DNA from: Chytridium lagenaria
Taxonomy: Eukaryota > Chytridiomycota > Chytridiomycetes > Chytridiales > Chytridiaceae
Assembly (NCBI GenBank): GCA_025449115.1
Contig: JAHLKC010000046.1
Coordinates: 124,001-188,000 of the forward strand
Reading direction: 5' to 3'
DNA: 64,000 nucleotides
Numbering within the stretch: the stretch's first letter is position 1; every line of letters begins with the position of its first letter. The position numbers and the translations under genes are program-made. Shown one piece after another: positions 1-11,572 of this stretch. The notes beneath the pieces are model-generated. The model was given only the letters and a program-made list of their open reading frames with translations, was not told where the DNA came from and searched no databases.

Positions 1-710
1 CTGGGGTTGGAGCGGGACCTTGATTGAGTGGGAGGAGGGTGTCGATGAGTTTGGAGTTGGTGAGGATGAAATCGGTGACTTTCTTTTTGGGTGTGGAGGT
101 GTGGGAGTCGGATGGGAGGGAGTTTTTGGTGGATTTATGGTCATCTTTTTTGGTGGTTTGGTTCTTTTTGTCGTTCTTGGTGTCGATTTTGGTGTCGCTT
201 TTTTTCTTGTCGTCCTTCTTATCATCTTTATGGTCGTCCTTCTTTACATCGTTCTTGTGGTCCTCCTTCTTTACATCGTTCTTGTGGTCCTCCTTCTTCT
301 TCTCATCATTCTTATGGTCCTCCTTCTTCTTCTCATTCTTCTTCTCATCCTTCTTCTTCTCCTCCTTCTCCTCCTTCTTCTCCCCCTTCTTCTCCCTCTT
401 AAACAGCTTAATCTTCACGGCGGCGCCTGATTAGCAGTCCCCGCAACCCCAGGGTTCATACGAAGCCCATTGATCATGGTCCCATTGTCCATGGACGCGT
501 TCCATAGAATCTCATTGGAATCAAGAAGGAGATCATCAAAGGAGAGGAGACGACCACCTTCAAAGGAGGTGGGTTGGAAGGCTTTGCCACTGGCACCACC
601 ATAGACAAAGGAACGGATGCTGAGTTGTTCACGGAGGACGCTGGGGGAGAGAAGAGGGGGATGAGTTGTAAGACGATTTAACGTAAATCAACGACAACAA
701 AAAAGACACA

Positions 711-744
<34 letters not shown>

Positions 745-3565
745 GGATTCAAGAAATCCTACACCTTCCCCATACAAAGAATGAAAGAATGGAAAAAGAA
801 TGAAAAAAAAAAAGGCAAGATATCGAAAAACACACTCACCGAACAAAATTCGAACACGTCGATCCACAAAACCCATTACTCACAATCGCAATCTTCCCAG
901 GCGCCCACCCCTTCTGCAACTGCGGCAAATTCGCAAAAGCACCCTGCGTGAAATCATTACAATCATTCTCAAATTTCTGCGTGTAAGGCGTCAACGTGCG
1001 ACCCCTTGAATAAGAGGGCCCCTTGGACACAAGGTCTGTGCCGGAAAACGGGACACGGTCAGGTGAACTCAAGAGATCAGCAGTGGAGAAGGAGGAGGAA
1101 TTGGAGACAATGTTTTTGTTGCTAGAGGCGTAGAGGAGGAGGGCTTCAACGGGTTTACTGCGACGGATGTCGTACGAGAGGAAACGGATGTTGGGGAGGA
1201 TGTACTGTAGGCAGAAGTTAGTGATGATGGGGGGAGAAAAGGAGGGTGGAGTTTACCTGAGCGAAAGCTGCGCCAGCGCAGACGATACCACCGCCGTTGT
1301 TGGTGACGTCGATGAGAAGGAATTCGGCGCCGGCTTTTTCGAGGGCGGACATGCCGGTGGCGAATGTGGCCATCCAGTTGGCAAGACCGGCTTCATCAGA
1401 AGCAGCAGGGCTGACGGTTGGGAAAGACTAGAAAAAAAATAAAAGGTGAGTTTACATGTTGAGAATGTCCATCCAGGCCCCCCCCACATTTCACGCACGC
1501 CCTACCAAAAGAAATAGGTTTAAAAAATACGACACTCACCCAAACACCGGTCCTGTCATCAATCATGTAGAACGCCATGTTATCATCTGAAACAAGCGGT
1601 TTACTCAAATCGAAATCCTCCAACATGCCATTCGGTTTAACCATATTCTTCAACCTCTTTGCCGCATAATACTGCATCTTCATCGCCACTTTCGACGCAT
1701 GTCTCCAATCCACACGCGGGTTAATCTTATTCGGCCTGGTAGCAGGGTTAGACCCTTTCTCCTTTGCCTTCAACTTGGCCAGCAGTCTACTCTTCAACTG
1801 CAGCGACGTCAACAAGAGTTGATTCCAGGTGTCACATCATCATAAGCAAACTCATTCCAAGATTTGCGCTCTTCTTTCCAGCTTCCGGTCGAACCTGCTT
1901 TAAACCAAACTGCGAGGGTTTACGATGTGGGTCAAAGTTGACGGACCCGCTGATGGAGGTAACGGGGGCGTGCCCTGCTGGACTTCACTCCAAGAGTTGA
2001 CGCAGGATTTCTGGTAGAGGTTATCGCGGTTTGCGAATAACTCGACGGCGGAGGGCATCACAAAGGCGGACCAAGGACTTTGACGCTGACAGAGTCTTGA
2101 CCGTCTTGGGAGACAAGATCGTATTGGATGGAATCTGACATGGAGGCGTCTGGGGAGGAGGTCATGTAAAAAGCGCCGTCGTTGAGGATGAATTTTCCTT
2201 TGGAGAAGATTTGAGAGGCGAGTTGAAGGTTGAATCGAGTCTCGGGGACACGGGAGCCGCCGTTGGCATCGGCGCGGGCTTGAATCGCTTCCTGTTTTTT
2301 TAAATGTTGTTATGAGTCGTTCTTTGTTTGAGAGTGAATACAAGGGTTTGCTTACAAGTGCATCCTTTCCGTCAATCTTCGCAATCTTGTATCCAACGTA
2401 TTTCTCAATATCAAGTCCATGTCCGTCCAGAATTTATCCACATTTTTGAGAGATCGCCAGCCTCTGCAAAGGAAGGGCTGGTCTTGTTGTTGTCCCCAAA
2501 ATATGAATCTCTGGTCGAGGTGACGCTCCAGTAAACTTGCTGACCAGACCCAAGGTTGATTGAATCTGATGTTGATGAAACAGGATGCGTCGTAAGTGGT
2601 ATGCGGGTCATTGAGGGAACGGAAAAGAGCACTGATCCGAGAGTGGAATGCGAATTCGGTGGAGATGCTGTTGTCAGCAGAGATTTCATCGAGCTTTTGG
2701 AACAAGTCATGTCAGAGGAAAAGTAAGGGTCTCCGGATGATTTGCTGATATCGAGGAACGCATAGCTGATTTTTTTTTTACGGTAAGTACATTAACCGGG
2801 ATTGAATAACACCACTTACAAATTAAGGAACCTCTTTAGAGTTTCGATTTGACCCTGTCGAACCTCTGGGAACAAGGAAAGCTGTTGTAGCAAGTAAAAG
2901 CATCCGCAAGGCCAAGACTTTTCCAGGACTGTCACAAGCTTTCCGCAGGGATCATCTGATGTTGCTGCAGCGGGTTTGCTGATATCCGAGAGGTAGTAAA
3001 CGTTCATACGCCAATCGTTTCCACACATTTGGTCATTATTAGAATGGCAAGTCACTTGCAATCTGCTGAATCCGCCTTAATCTTCCTTGAACTCATTTGC
3101 AGCCCAACATTCCTAAAAAAAAAAAGATGAAGGTCAATGTTGCGAAGCAAACGTTTCCATGCGAGCTTTCATAACAAATGTCTCCAGCAGAAAAAACTCA
3201 CCCTCCCCATTCTAATCCGAGCATGCTGTATCCTGCTTCTCTTGCCAGGGTCTGGCAAGTGTCCAGAGTTTCATAGTCTGTCCAAGTTTGTTTGGAAGGA
3301 CCCGATCTTCCTGGTCTTTGAAGCATCCCAACTCGACCCAATGCTGTTTAGGTGATTGCTCTCCGTCAGCCTGGTTCACAGTTCCGTTCTTGGAGTTGTT
3401 GTTGTTGCTGCTGTTGATGGATTCGGTATGATGACGTGATGGTTTCCTGATTGCGGGAGAAGAGGAGGCTGGGGAAGACGAGGATGGTGATGAGGATTTC
3501 TTTGCAACAGCTCCGCCGACGAGGTAGATGGCTGCAGCCAGGATCAGGGTTTTCTTTGTCCTCAT
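1..3565 (-). CDS. Secreted WSC-like / S41-family serine protease-like protein, 3' end beyond window
   Basis: The minus-strand start at 3565 opens with a signal peptide (MRTKKTLILAAAIYLVGGAVA) and a Ser-rich linker. A WSC-like Cys module follows (ELGCFKD; later MCGNDWRMNVYYLS at about 2990-3030). The downstream part resembles fungal S41 peptidases: SLNDPHTTYD near 2600, LLIDVTNNGGG near 1290-1320, and the presumed nucleophile motif SNGFCGSTCSNFV near 840-890. After YGGASGKAFQPTSFEGG (about 560-610) the frame breaks near 415. If one G is restored, it continues into a Lys/Asp/Glu/His-rich tail to base 1. Several exons show frame jumps, for example in the WSC region near 3250 and 3080. Inference: an exported, wall-associated protease-like protein. 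Whether it is catalytically active is unknown, because the general-base residues were not placed. Confidence 0.65.
190..415 (-). repeat. Lys/Asp/His-rich coding repeat (about 27-30 base period)
   Basis: On the minus strand this stretch reads as near-tandem copies of K-K-[KE]-[ED]-D-H-K-N-D-[EV]. On the plus strand two copies of cttctttacatcgttcttg are exactly 27 bases apart at about 240-295, followed by longer degenerate copies. It is in frame with the likely C-terminal tail of the S41-like protein and grades into a Thr/Ser/Lys-rich segment toward base 1. Confidence 0.7.
712..742. repeat. Poly-A tract of about 31 bases
   Basis: An uninterrupted A run lies inside the S41-like gene, in a non-coding gap between exons (poly-T on the coding strand). 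It could be the pyrimidine tract of an intron, and its length in the assembly is unreliable. Confidence 0.8.
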
Positions 3566-5253
3566 TGTGCGATCCGATCCAGGTGCTAATGGTAGCTAGC
3601 CTAGCCCTGAGCTCTTTGTTGGGAAGAGTGGATGGTTTCGTCCCAATGCAAAAGATGGAGGAGACGATGGATGGAATGGATGGATGGAATGGATGGAATG
3701 AATGAATGAATGGATTCAGTCTATAATGATAATGTCGAATGCGGTGATGCTGTACAGCCAGCAAGTAGGCAACACACACCCAGTAAGTAGTAGGTAACCA
3801 AGTAGTAGTATAGTGAATAGTATCAAAGTCACTAATAATAACACAGAAAGTAATTTTTTTAAAAATAACTAGGCTGAGGTGTATTGGTGTGTGTGTGTGT
3901 GGGATAGAGGCAGAGTATTATTTAAAATAGCAATATTATAATTATTATAGAAAACAGTTATAATAAATAATATTATTGTTATAGTTTTTCTCGTCTTTTA
4001 CCCACTTATTAATAATAAATACTGGCCATATACCTTCATAAGTATATTTTGTATTAAATTAAATAAACCTTCCACTTGATATATCATGTCATATGTAGCA
4101 ATAATGGCACACTAATAAGATATTTGTGATAGTATACTGAATTGTGTCTATCATCTTTTTGTCATGTTCAACACTTATTATAGACACTCACTATATACTC
4201 TATTAATAAATAAATAAATAAATAAATAATAAATAAATTATTTATTTTATTTATTCAATCTTGTGACAATTATTAGTATCAAGTAAAGACACAAAACCTC
4301 AATATACCTAGGTAATAATATTATTATATGAAATAGACACTTGTCAAAAGAATAACTGTTAATATATATAATAAGTGGTTGTTGTTGTTGTTCCAAAACA
4401 AAAAGAGTTTTAAATATGTACTATATAATACTATTTAATAACTGACTATGTAATACTACTATGTACTATATTACTATACTATTGACATCTACTATAAGTA
4501 TGTAATAAAGAATGAAATGTTTATATAAATAAATATATTATCTATATATATAATAGTGTTTTGCTTGAATAAATGGAATGTACTTTATATCTAATATATA
4601 AATGTACATAATACAACAAAATACGCACTATACATTATAATAAATAATAGGAAATAAAAGATACTGACTGGGTATATCTATATATACATTTATATGATAT
4701 GATAGAAGATGATGGGTATATGCATATATGATATGATATGATATGAGATGGATAATTATAATAAAGTAACCACTCGGCTTTCCTAAGAGTATACACACAC
4801 ACACTGAAGAGAATGGATTTAAAAGAGATACAAAGGGCTGATATAAAAGGGGTGAGGGGCGTACGGAATACGATACCATGTAATAATTACCCAGTAGGTA
4901 GGAATACGATATCATTGCATTAAATCACTACTGACAGCATCCAAGATGAAAGAAAAGTGACGCTCAAAAAAGATCAAGGTGTAATAGGTGCATCTTGATA
5001 TCGTTCTCTGTGAATGCAATATTGGCAAGGTGCTCTCACAACATTCACCATCTTCACTCATAAACTACAAAATGTACCAATAAAGCGCAACCCATTCTCA
5101 TATCAGATTAACCATCACGCATCCTCACTAATCTTGCTGCAGCTCTAGACGCTCCACGTTTTTCCACCCTCACACATCCTGCCACGAATCTAGTCTTGTC
5201 ATTTTCTCCAACATTCCTTTCGTTCGCAAACCATACTGTACACATCAAAAGGA
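3566..5253. other. AT-rich intergenic region
   Basis: No gene is supported here. About 3640-3712 holds GGAT/GAAT-type short repeats upstream of the S41-like start. From about 3780 to 4930 the sequence is strongly AT-rich, with a TAAA/AAAT run at about 4204-4250 and GATAT repeats near 4727-4750. GC returns toward normal after about 5000, approaching the USO1 start. It separates two divergently transcribed genes and presumably holds both promoters. Confidence 0.7.
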
Positions 5254-8200
5254 ATGGACTTTCTGTTTTCATCCTACACAGCCCTTCGCGGCGAAAAGGG
5301 CCAACCTCAGAATGCACACGACACCATCGACAAACTCACCGATCGCGTCACTAATGCAACCTTACTGGAGATAGGCGGGCAGCTGTTCTCGGACTCAAGG
5401 GCCTCGCGCGAGATTGGAGGCTGGTCAGTGTTGGGGAAATAATAAAAAAAAAAAGAATAATGATAATGAAGGCTACCCTGTCGCTGACATTCTTGTCATC
5501 GCTTTATGCAGGACGTTGGAACAAAGGGCATGCCAGTGTTGATCAATGTGTTGACAAAGGATCGGCATGACGTTGAAATTGTAAAGCCGACGCTTGAAAC
5601 GCTACATGTTTTGTGTTCATCAGAGGATGCTGGGTCTCCATCAAAAGTGGTAGGAAAAGAACATTATTTCTATTCCTAACCATGCATCTCTTTTTTCAAA
5701 GGCATCATCTCCAACGAGTCCAACAGCGATGGATTCTAGGGATTTGGGTGTGATGTTTTCCGAAATCTACATCAAGGTTTTGACTCTCTTTTTGTAAGTT
5801 ATACTAACAGTGTACAAAAGTCACCCACAAATATCGCTCTTTTACTGGATATTCTTGAAGAACAAGATTTCTACGTTCGTTTCCATGCAATCCAATTACT
5901 CTCTACTCTACTTCAAAACCTCGGAGACCGTCTCCACGATTCAATCTTGACGAGTCCCTCGGCATTCCGCGACTCATGGATCTTTGGATGATCGTCGGAG
6001 ATTATCAGAAACGGTATATAAATCACTCTACTCATGGGGAAATACTGACTGATTTACTCAAGAGGGTCTCTTGTTGCTTATTTTTAACGAGATCCAACGC
6101 CGAGATTCAAAAATTATTGCATTCGAAACGCTTTCGAAAGACCTTGGGAATGTTATTGGAGAAGGTGCGACGGATGGTGGAATTATGTTCAGGATGCCTT
6201 ACATTGACGCTAAACTTGCTTCGATACAATGTGTCAACCAGGTAAGCCATCACAATTTATTTAATTTCAAGGGTACTAACGAATGCCCGAAAAAAAAGAA
6301 TCTGTTCCGTGAGAGCAGTTGCATTCAAAGATTCCTTATCTTTTGATTTCGCGGACGGATGATTCTAACGCGGATGGGTTCCTTTAACCCATCCTCAATG
6401 AATGGTCTGAACAGAAAATTGTTATGCGGGCTTGTGTGAGTTGGTCAGAATTCTGGTCGGGCCGAATAACCCAAATACCTCTGTGAACCAGGTATGAGGC
6501 GTTTTTTTAGAAAATGTGCGCCTAACACAGTGTAGAATGTCATCTTCCAAGCTCACGTCATCAACCCCATCATCGATATTGCATTATCGAAAGCATGCCG
6601 CAAGAGTGAAATCTCAGGTACTAACCTCCCCTTTCCTCACACTAACTTTATCAGGCTTTATACGCGATTGGCGAGGCGATGAGGGGCAAACACTCCAGCC
6701 AAATCTTTTTTCAAAGCACATGTCACTCATCTGCCAAAATCCTAATCGCCCGGTCAGATCCCCACCTCTGCACTGATCTCAGTCTTGAATCTGCTTTGAA
6801 ATCTACCGAAGATTTCGCTGTGAGAGCTGCAGCAACGTTCTGTTTCCAGGTTTGTCTTTATCATCGTGCTTAACCACTCATCTTTATTTTTAAAAAGTCT
6901 TTGATCTACGATAACCCGATAATCAACTTGCTATGGCGGCGACCTTCACCCCCGCTCCCCGGAGAACCCGAACGATGAAGCAGGAGGTGAAGAACTCTAC
7001 CCTCTTTATGGGCCTCACTCACTATTCTTAAGAACAACCGCAGTCCCCCGGCTCCCTTATTGTCTCTTCCATTTTAGAATGGGAAACCTCTAGAAAGGAT
7101 CCCTACAAAATCTGGTTTGCAACCGTCATGCTTTCCCACATTCTCCGAGACAATCTCCGCTGCAAAGAACTCGCTCTCGGAGTTCGCTTCATGGATGATG
7201 ATGGTATTTTCTTCTTCACCCTATTCCTATTCCCCCACTCCATTTCTAATGTTCCTCCAAAAAAAAAAAAAGGCGACGAACCCATCTCTCTCCTCCATAA
7301 AGTGATGTTTGTCCTTCTCTCCGCCAACAAAGACTCTGCCGACATTCGAATACGCGTCGGCATTCTCTCCCTTCTAGCAACCTGGTTACTCGATTGTCAT
7401 CGCGCCGTCAGGGAATACCTTTCCGAAGGCTCCAACCTTCAATTCGTTGAGTCCCATCCATCCCCTATCGTGAACTAAACCCCATCCCCCCCATTAGCTT
7501 ATTGAACAGATCAACCATTCTTCAGGTGTTGATCCTCTTGTTCAAGGTCTCTCTTCCTACGTTATGGCACTTTGTCATGAATTTAATGATGACTCGGAAC
7601 CCGCGTTCACACAGTGAGTTCTTTCCCCCCCCCCTTCTGATTGTTGCTTATGTGATGTAGGGCGAGCATCCAGACCCTTATTGTCAGTAGAATTGGGTCA
7701 GACGTGTTTGCGAGCAGGATTGAAAGGTTGAGGGAGTCAAAGCAGTTTCAGAAGGTGTCGCCTTATCTTCTTCCGGTAAGATAAAAATAAATTGACGTGA
7801 TTCCCCTCCCCCCCCCTCTTTTTTTTTCTTTTCTTTTATTCTTTTTTCTTTTTCTTTGGGTACCGGGCGGTTCTATTTTTTTATTAATGTATGGGATAGC
7901 CGGAAACAGAGAAGGAGAGTAAGGGACTTCCGGACGTTTACTTTGATACGGCGTTTGTGGAGCAACTAAAGTCTACTTATGGTGAGTTTAACCCGTCCGT
8001 TAACCCAAAGTCGTTCCATTATGTTTCCGTGATTGACGCTATTATCGTAGACGCTCTCGTCAGGGCCGTTATCAATCCTAAACCCAAGAACGCGAACCAA
8101 AAAAAAGAAGGTAACCAAAAAACAAAAAAAATAATAACAAACAAACTAACTCTTCTATAGAATCTTCCCAGAAATCTCTGATTGATTCCTACAAAAGCCT

Positions 8201-8599
8201 TCTCGCCACACAAAACAAGGAACTCGAGGAAGCCCGTCGAGTCTTGACTGAATCCGAGGAAAAAGGCTGGAAGAGGTCTGTACCTAATCATTCTCAAATA
8301 CATCCATAACGACAATACTCATATCATTTGGTTGTTTTTTGTAGACGCTTGCGCTTTCTTCTCAAATCAACTCATTGGTGGCTACCGTCAAGTCTCTGGA
8401 ACTCCGGCTGGCCGAAGGCACAGAAAGGTACACCACGCTGTCAAGGGAGCAAGATGATCTTTTGGTGTGTCTTGCTGAAAGTGATATCACGATTCGTCAA
8501 TTAAAGTCTCGGTTACGTGCTCTTGGGGAAGAGGTGGAAAGCGATGGTGACGAAGAAGATGAAGAGGCAGAGGAGGCTAATGAAGCGAATGGAGTTTAA
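5254..8599 (+). CDS. USO1: USO1/p115-type vesicle tethering factor
   Basis: This is the golgin-like tether that docks ER-derived vesicles at the Golgi. The N-terminus carries the family armadillo region: DTIDKLTDRVTNATLLE followed, one frame over, by DRRAAVLGLKGLARDWRL. Other family segments are KGMPVLINVLTKDRHDVEIV (about 5528-5590), a segment reading FYVRFHAIQLLSTLLQNLGDRL (near 5870-5935, quoted in part), and LTRSNAEIQK / ATDGGI / HLTLNLLRYNV (about 6080-6240). The C-terminus is a coiled coil (VATVKSLELRLAEGTERY) ending in an acidic tail (ESDGDEEDEEAEEANEANGV), as in p115. At least eight short introns are present. Homology switches frame inside exons near 5370, 6110 and 6185, so the sequence probably carries single-base indels. 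The start at 5254 (MDFLFSSYTALRG) fits the family N-terminus. Confidence 0.9.
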
Positions 8600-9002
8600 A
8601 AAATAACGCTACTCATACAAGGCCAATTCTAAATCAAAGATTCATAGATAAAATATTTGCGAAACAAAGACCAATGATATCGCTTGAAAAACAGTTATTG
8701 AATAAAATATTAAAGTATTTTTCATTTTCATATCAGATGAAGTGCTTTGCTTCGACATTAAAACAAAATTTGGAGGAAAAAAAAAAGAGGGCCTTTTTTT
8801 TTTTTAAGGGAGGTAACGCAGCGTAATGATTGAGTGCATCGAATGGAAAAGAAAGGAGGGTGCGGGGTTTTTGATAGTATCAGAAAAGGACGGTGAGCAA
8901 AAATGGTGGATTCAAGAAGCCAGTCTTTTCTTTGTGTTGGGAGCCAAACTAGCTTATTCTAAATAATTTAAACATAAATTGTAAGTTCAGGAAAGAGGAA
9001 AC
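8600..9002. other. Convergent 3' intergenic region
   Basis: This holds the 3' ends of USO1 (plus) and the Spa2-like gene (minus). It is A/T-rich with poly-A and poly-T runs near 8780-8810. No gene is seen. A GTGAGA at the end of the Spa2-like ORF leaves open one more small 3' exon of that gene. Confidence 0.6.
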
Positions 9003-11265
9003 TCAAAAAGTCTCACCGATAATGCTAATCAATTCCTTGACAAACTTTGCAATGTCATACGAAGAGCTAGCAATCCTCTGCTTCAACGTCTTGCTCTGAG
9101 GTTGTTCGACAATAGCGTATCCAAGATCATTCAGCTTTTGGTTTGCCGCAGAGAGGTCATCGAGAACAGGTTTGATGCGATCCCGAAGATCAGGGGAGGC
9201 AACGTCCATGATAGAGCGGTCGGATTCCATGATGACCTCGTTCACTGTACGTGTGATGCCGATAATGATATCCTGGAATTCTTTGCCATTGGCGGATTGA
9301 CGCATGGAGTGGAGAAGGGTTTGAATGGATTGGACAATTTGGTCGGTCTGACGCTCAAGATAATGCTGTCATATTTAAGTATCAAGAAATTCCGATATAA
9401 TAAATGCCTTACTTTCAGATCATACATATCAAGCGCAGGTGGCTGCTTCCTGTTAACGTCGCTGACATCAGTGTATCGCCTCTCATCCTGTCGATAATCA
9501 TCTTGCTCTTCACCCTTCAACTTGAAGATTTTAACAAGCTCTACGATGGTGGCGGTAAGATTCGATGCCGCGCTTTCAAGAAGGGATACGGGAGATGAGC
9601 CGAAATTTGTGGCATGGTTCTTTGCAGCGTGCATGAGTCCAGTAAGGGCACCAGAGAGACGACCCTTCACGGATTCGAGATTGTCTTTCTCATCCTCGGA
9701 AGAGAGTTAAAGTTTACTTCGTAGGTCTCGGTGTCCTCAGTGATAGTCTTGCAGGCAATGACGATCGCCTTCATCGCAACAAGGACATTTGACGGGGCCT
9801 CACTAAAAACAAGTCAGAATATAAAACAGACATGAACGGAAAAGGGCAAAAAAAAAAAAAAAAAAATCAAACAAAAACGGTGAGCCAGCATACCGAGCAG
9901 CCCGAAGAAGATCATCAACTGCACTCTGATAGGCACTAACTCTCTCACGATCGATAACACCTTGCCCGAAATTATTTCCGCCATTGCTTGCAGGCTCCTT
10001 GGGCTCATTGTAGCTTCTAGGTGATCCCTTGTCTATGAACCCAATCAGCAAGATGACTTCAAAGAAAGACTATTTGCTTACCAGGGTACTGCGGCTTCGC
10101 ATCCCTTGCAGGCCCGACCTATGCAAAAAATAAGATTTCCAAAGAACGCAAGATCTGTATTAACCTCATCAGGCCTTCCCTTTCTCAGTGCATTGACTTC
10201 GTCAGTAAGCTGCTGATTACGTGCCGACAAATCCTTGATCTCTTCCAACAAATTTGAAGCTTCCGACTTAATATCCTGAGCAGTCTTTACAGTGGATTAG
10301 CAGCGTGAAAACACCATAGGCCCTCACCGCCTGCTGATTGCTGAAATCCTCTTGAAGTATGTCATAGTCCTCCTTCAGCCGTGCATGTTCTTCTTCGAGT
10401 TTACGGTAAGCAGTCTCAAGCTCGGCCTTCGCCTGCAATTCCTTCTCCAGCTCCTTAACCCTCGCGCGAAGCTCCTCAAGCTTCCCCTCGTAGTCATCTC
10501 TCATCCTCGGTCAGATCCATCCTGCTAATCATTATGAATAAATATCAGCCACCAACCCCAGAGAATCCATTAGGCTGAAACTCATTTCCTCTCGGTTTTG
10601 GCGGTTCAATAGGTTGATTGTTCATGAGACTCTGATGATCGTTATCTGAGTATCCATTGTTCGCTGGTACCGCCTTGTCAACATGATATGTTAGTACGCC
10701 AAACCACAGGAAACAGACCATACCTGAGGTCCTCCAAACTTTGCATCATAGGCCTCAACGAAATGGGGAAATCGTCTTTCTATTTGAACCATAATGTCGC
10801 TAGCAAAATCTTTGAATGGAGCTGTTCCCATCGTTGCAAGTTTTTGCCTTGCCTGGTTTCTCTTTTGGTGAAGGTCGGGACGGATGGGAAGGAAAGGCAC
10901 TAATTTTATGGATAAGCAAGCAATTAGATGCAATGCAGAGTTGATCATTCATCATGCCAGCTTACCTTCATTCGAGTTATGAATGCGACGATCAATCTCA
11001 TCATAGACGTCAGTGACCAAGTCGAGCAGCTGTTGTTTCGAAAGGCCAGACAGCCTCTCTCTTGCAGAGATCCTTTGGGTTGACTTTGAGCTTGCCAACT
11101 GCCGAGGACTGTTAATGTAAGAGTCCAGATACTGCCTGTTTATGGATAAATGATCTGTCAGTCAGTCCACCATTCCCGTCGTCATGCATCCGTGCATGTA
11201 TCCATTCACTACCTTAGCGCCTCGTACTGGACAGCCACAAAGGCATCGGGGTCCCTTCCAGACAT
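9003..11265 (-). CDS. SPA2: Spa2/GIT-like polarisome scaffold protein
   Basis: Spa2 proteins scaffold the polarisome at growing tips. The start at 11265 reads MSGRDPDAFVAVQYEALR. Two Spa2-homology (SHD/GIT) repeats follow: RLSGLSKQQLLDLVTDVYDE (about 11000-11060), then PFLPIRPDLHQKRNQARQKL with FKDFASDIMVQIERRFPHF (about 10750-10890). A coiled coil comes next (KLEELRARVKELEKELQAKA, about 10430-10500). The C-terminal domain (SGALTGLMHAAKNHATNFG, LLESAASNLTATIVELVKIF, about 9520-9660) matches the Spa2/GIT C-terminal region. The protein ends at 9003. Short introns interrupt throughout. An animal-type GIT would carry ArfGAP and ankyrin domains, and none is seen, so the Spa2 assignment is preferred. 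Confidence 0.85.
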
Positions 11266-11572
11266 TTTCAGTTCAACTTTTTTTTCCAGAGAGAATGGTT
11301 TCCAGGGTTGTAGCACAAGGCTTCTTTTACAGAGAGAGGCACACGAAAACGTCACGATTTTTACTGTTAATTTGCGCGATGTACAGAAAAATTGAAATGA
11401 AATTTGCGAGTGCGCGTGAAGTATTATGTCATTAAACCTTTAGATTTTCTTAATAGCCACTGAGGGAATACTTCTCTCTCTCTTTCTTTCTCTCTCTCTC
11501 TATTCGACTTTAACATAAACAAAAATCATAAAAAACAGCAAAAACAAAACAAACATAAGAAAAGAAAGGATT
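11266..11572. other. Intergenic region with CT-rich tract
   Basis: This lies between the Spa2-like start and the RRP5 stop. It holds a TC/TTTC microsatellite-like tract at about 11470-11502, which could be promoter pyrimidine sequence for the minus-strand Spa2-like gene only if it lies upstream of 11265, as it does. No ORF is supported. Confidence 0.5.

Noticed and set aside
24..434. Plus-strand open frames of Leu/Val/Phe/Ser repeats at the left edge
   Set aside because: They are the complement of the Lys/Glu/Asp-rich tail of the minus-strand gene; three frames are open because of repeat composition.
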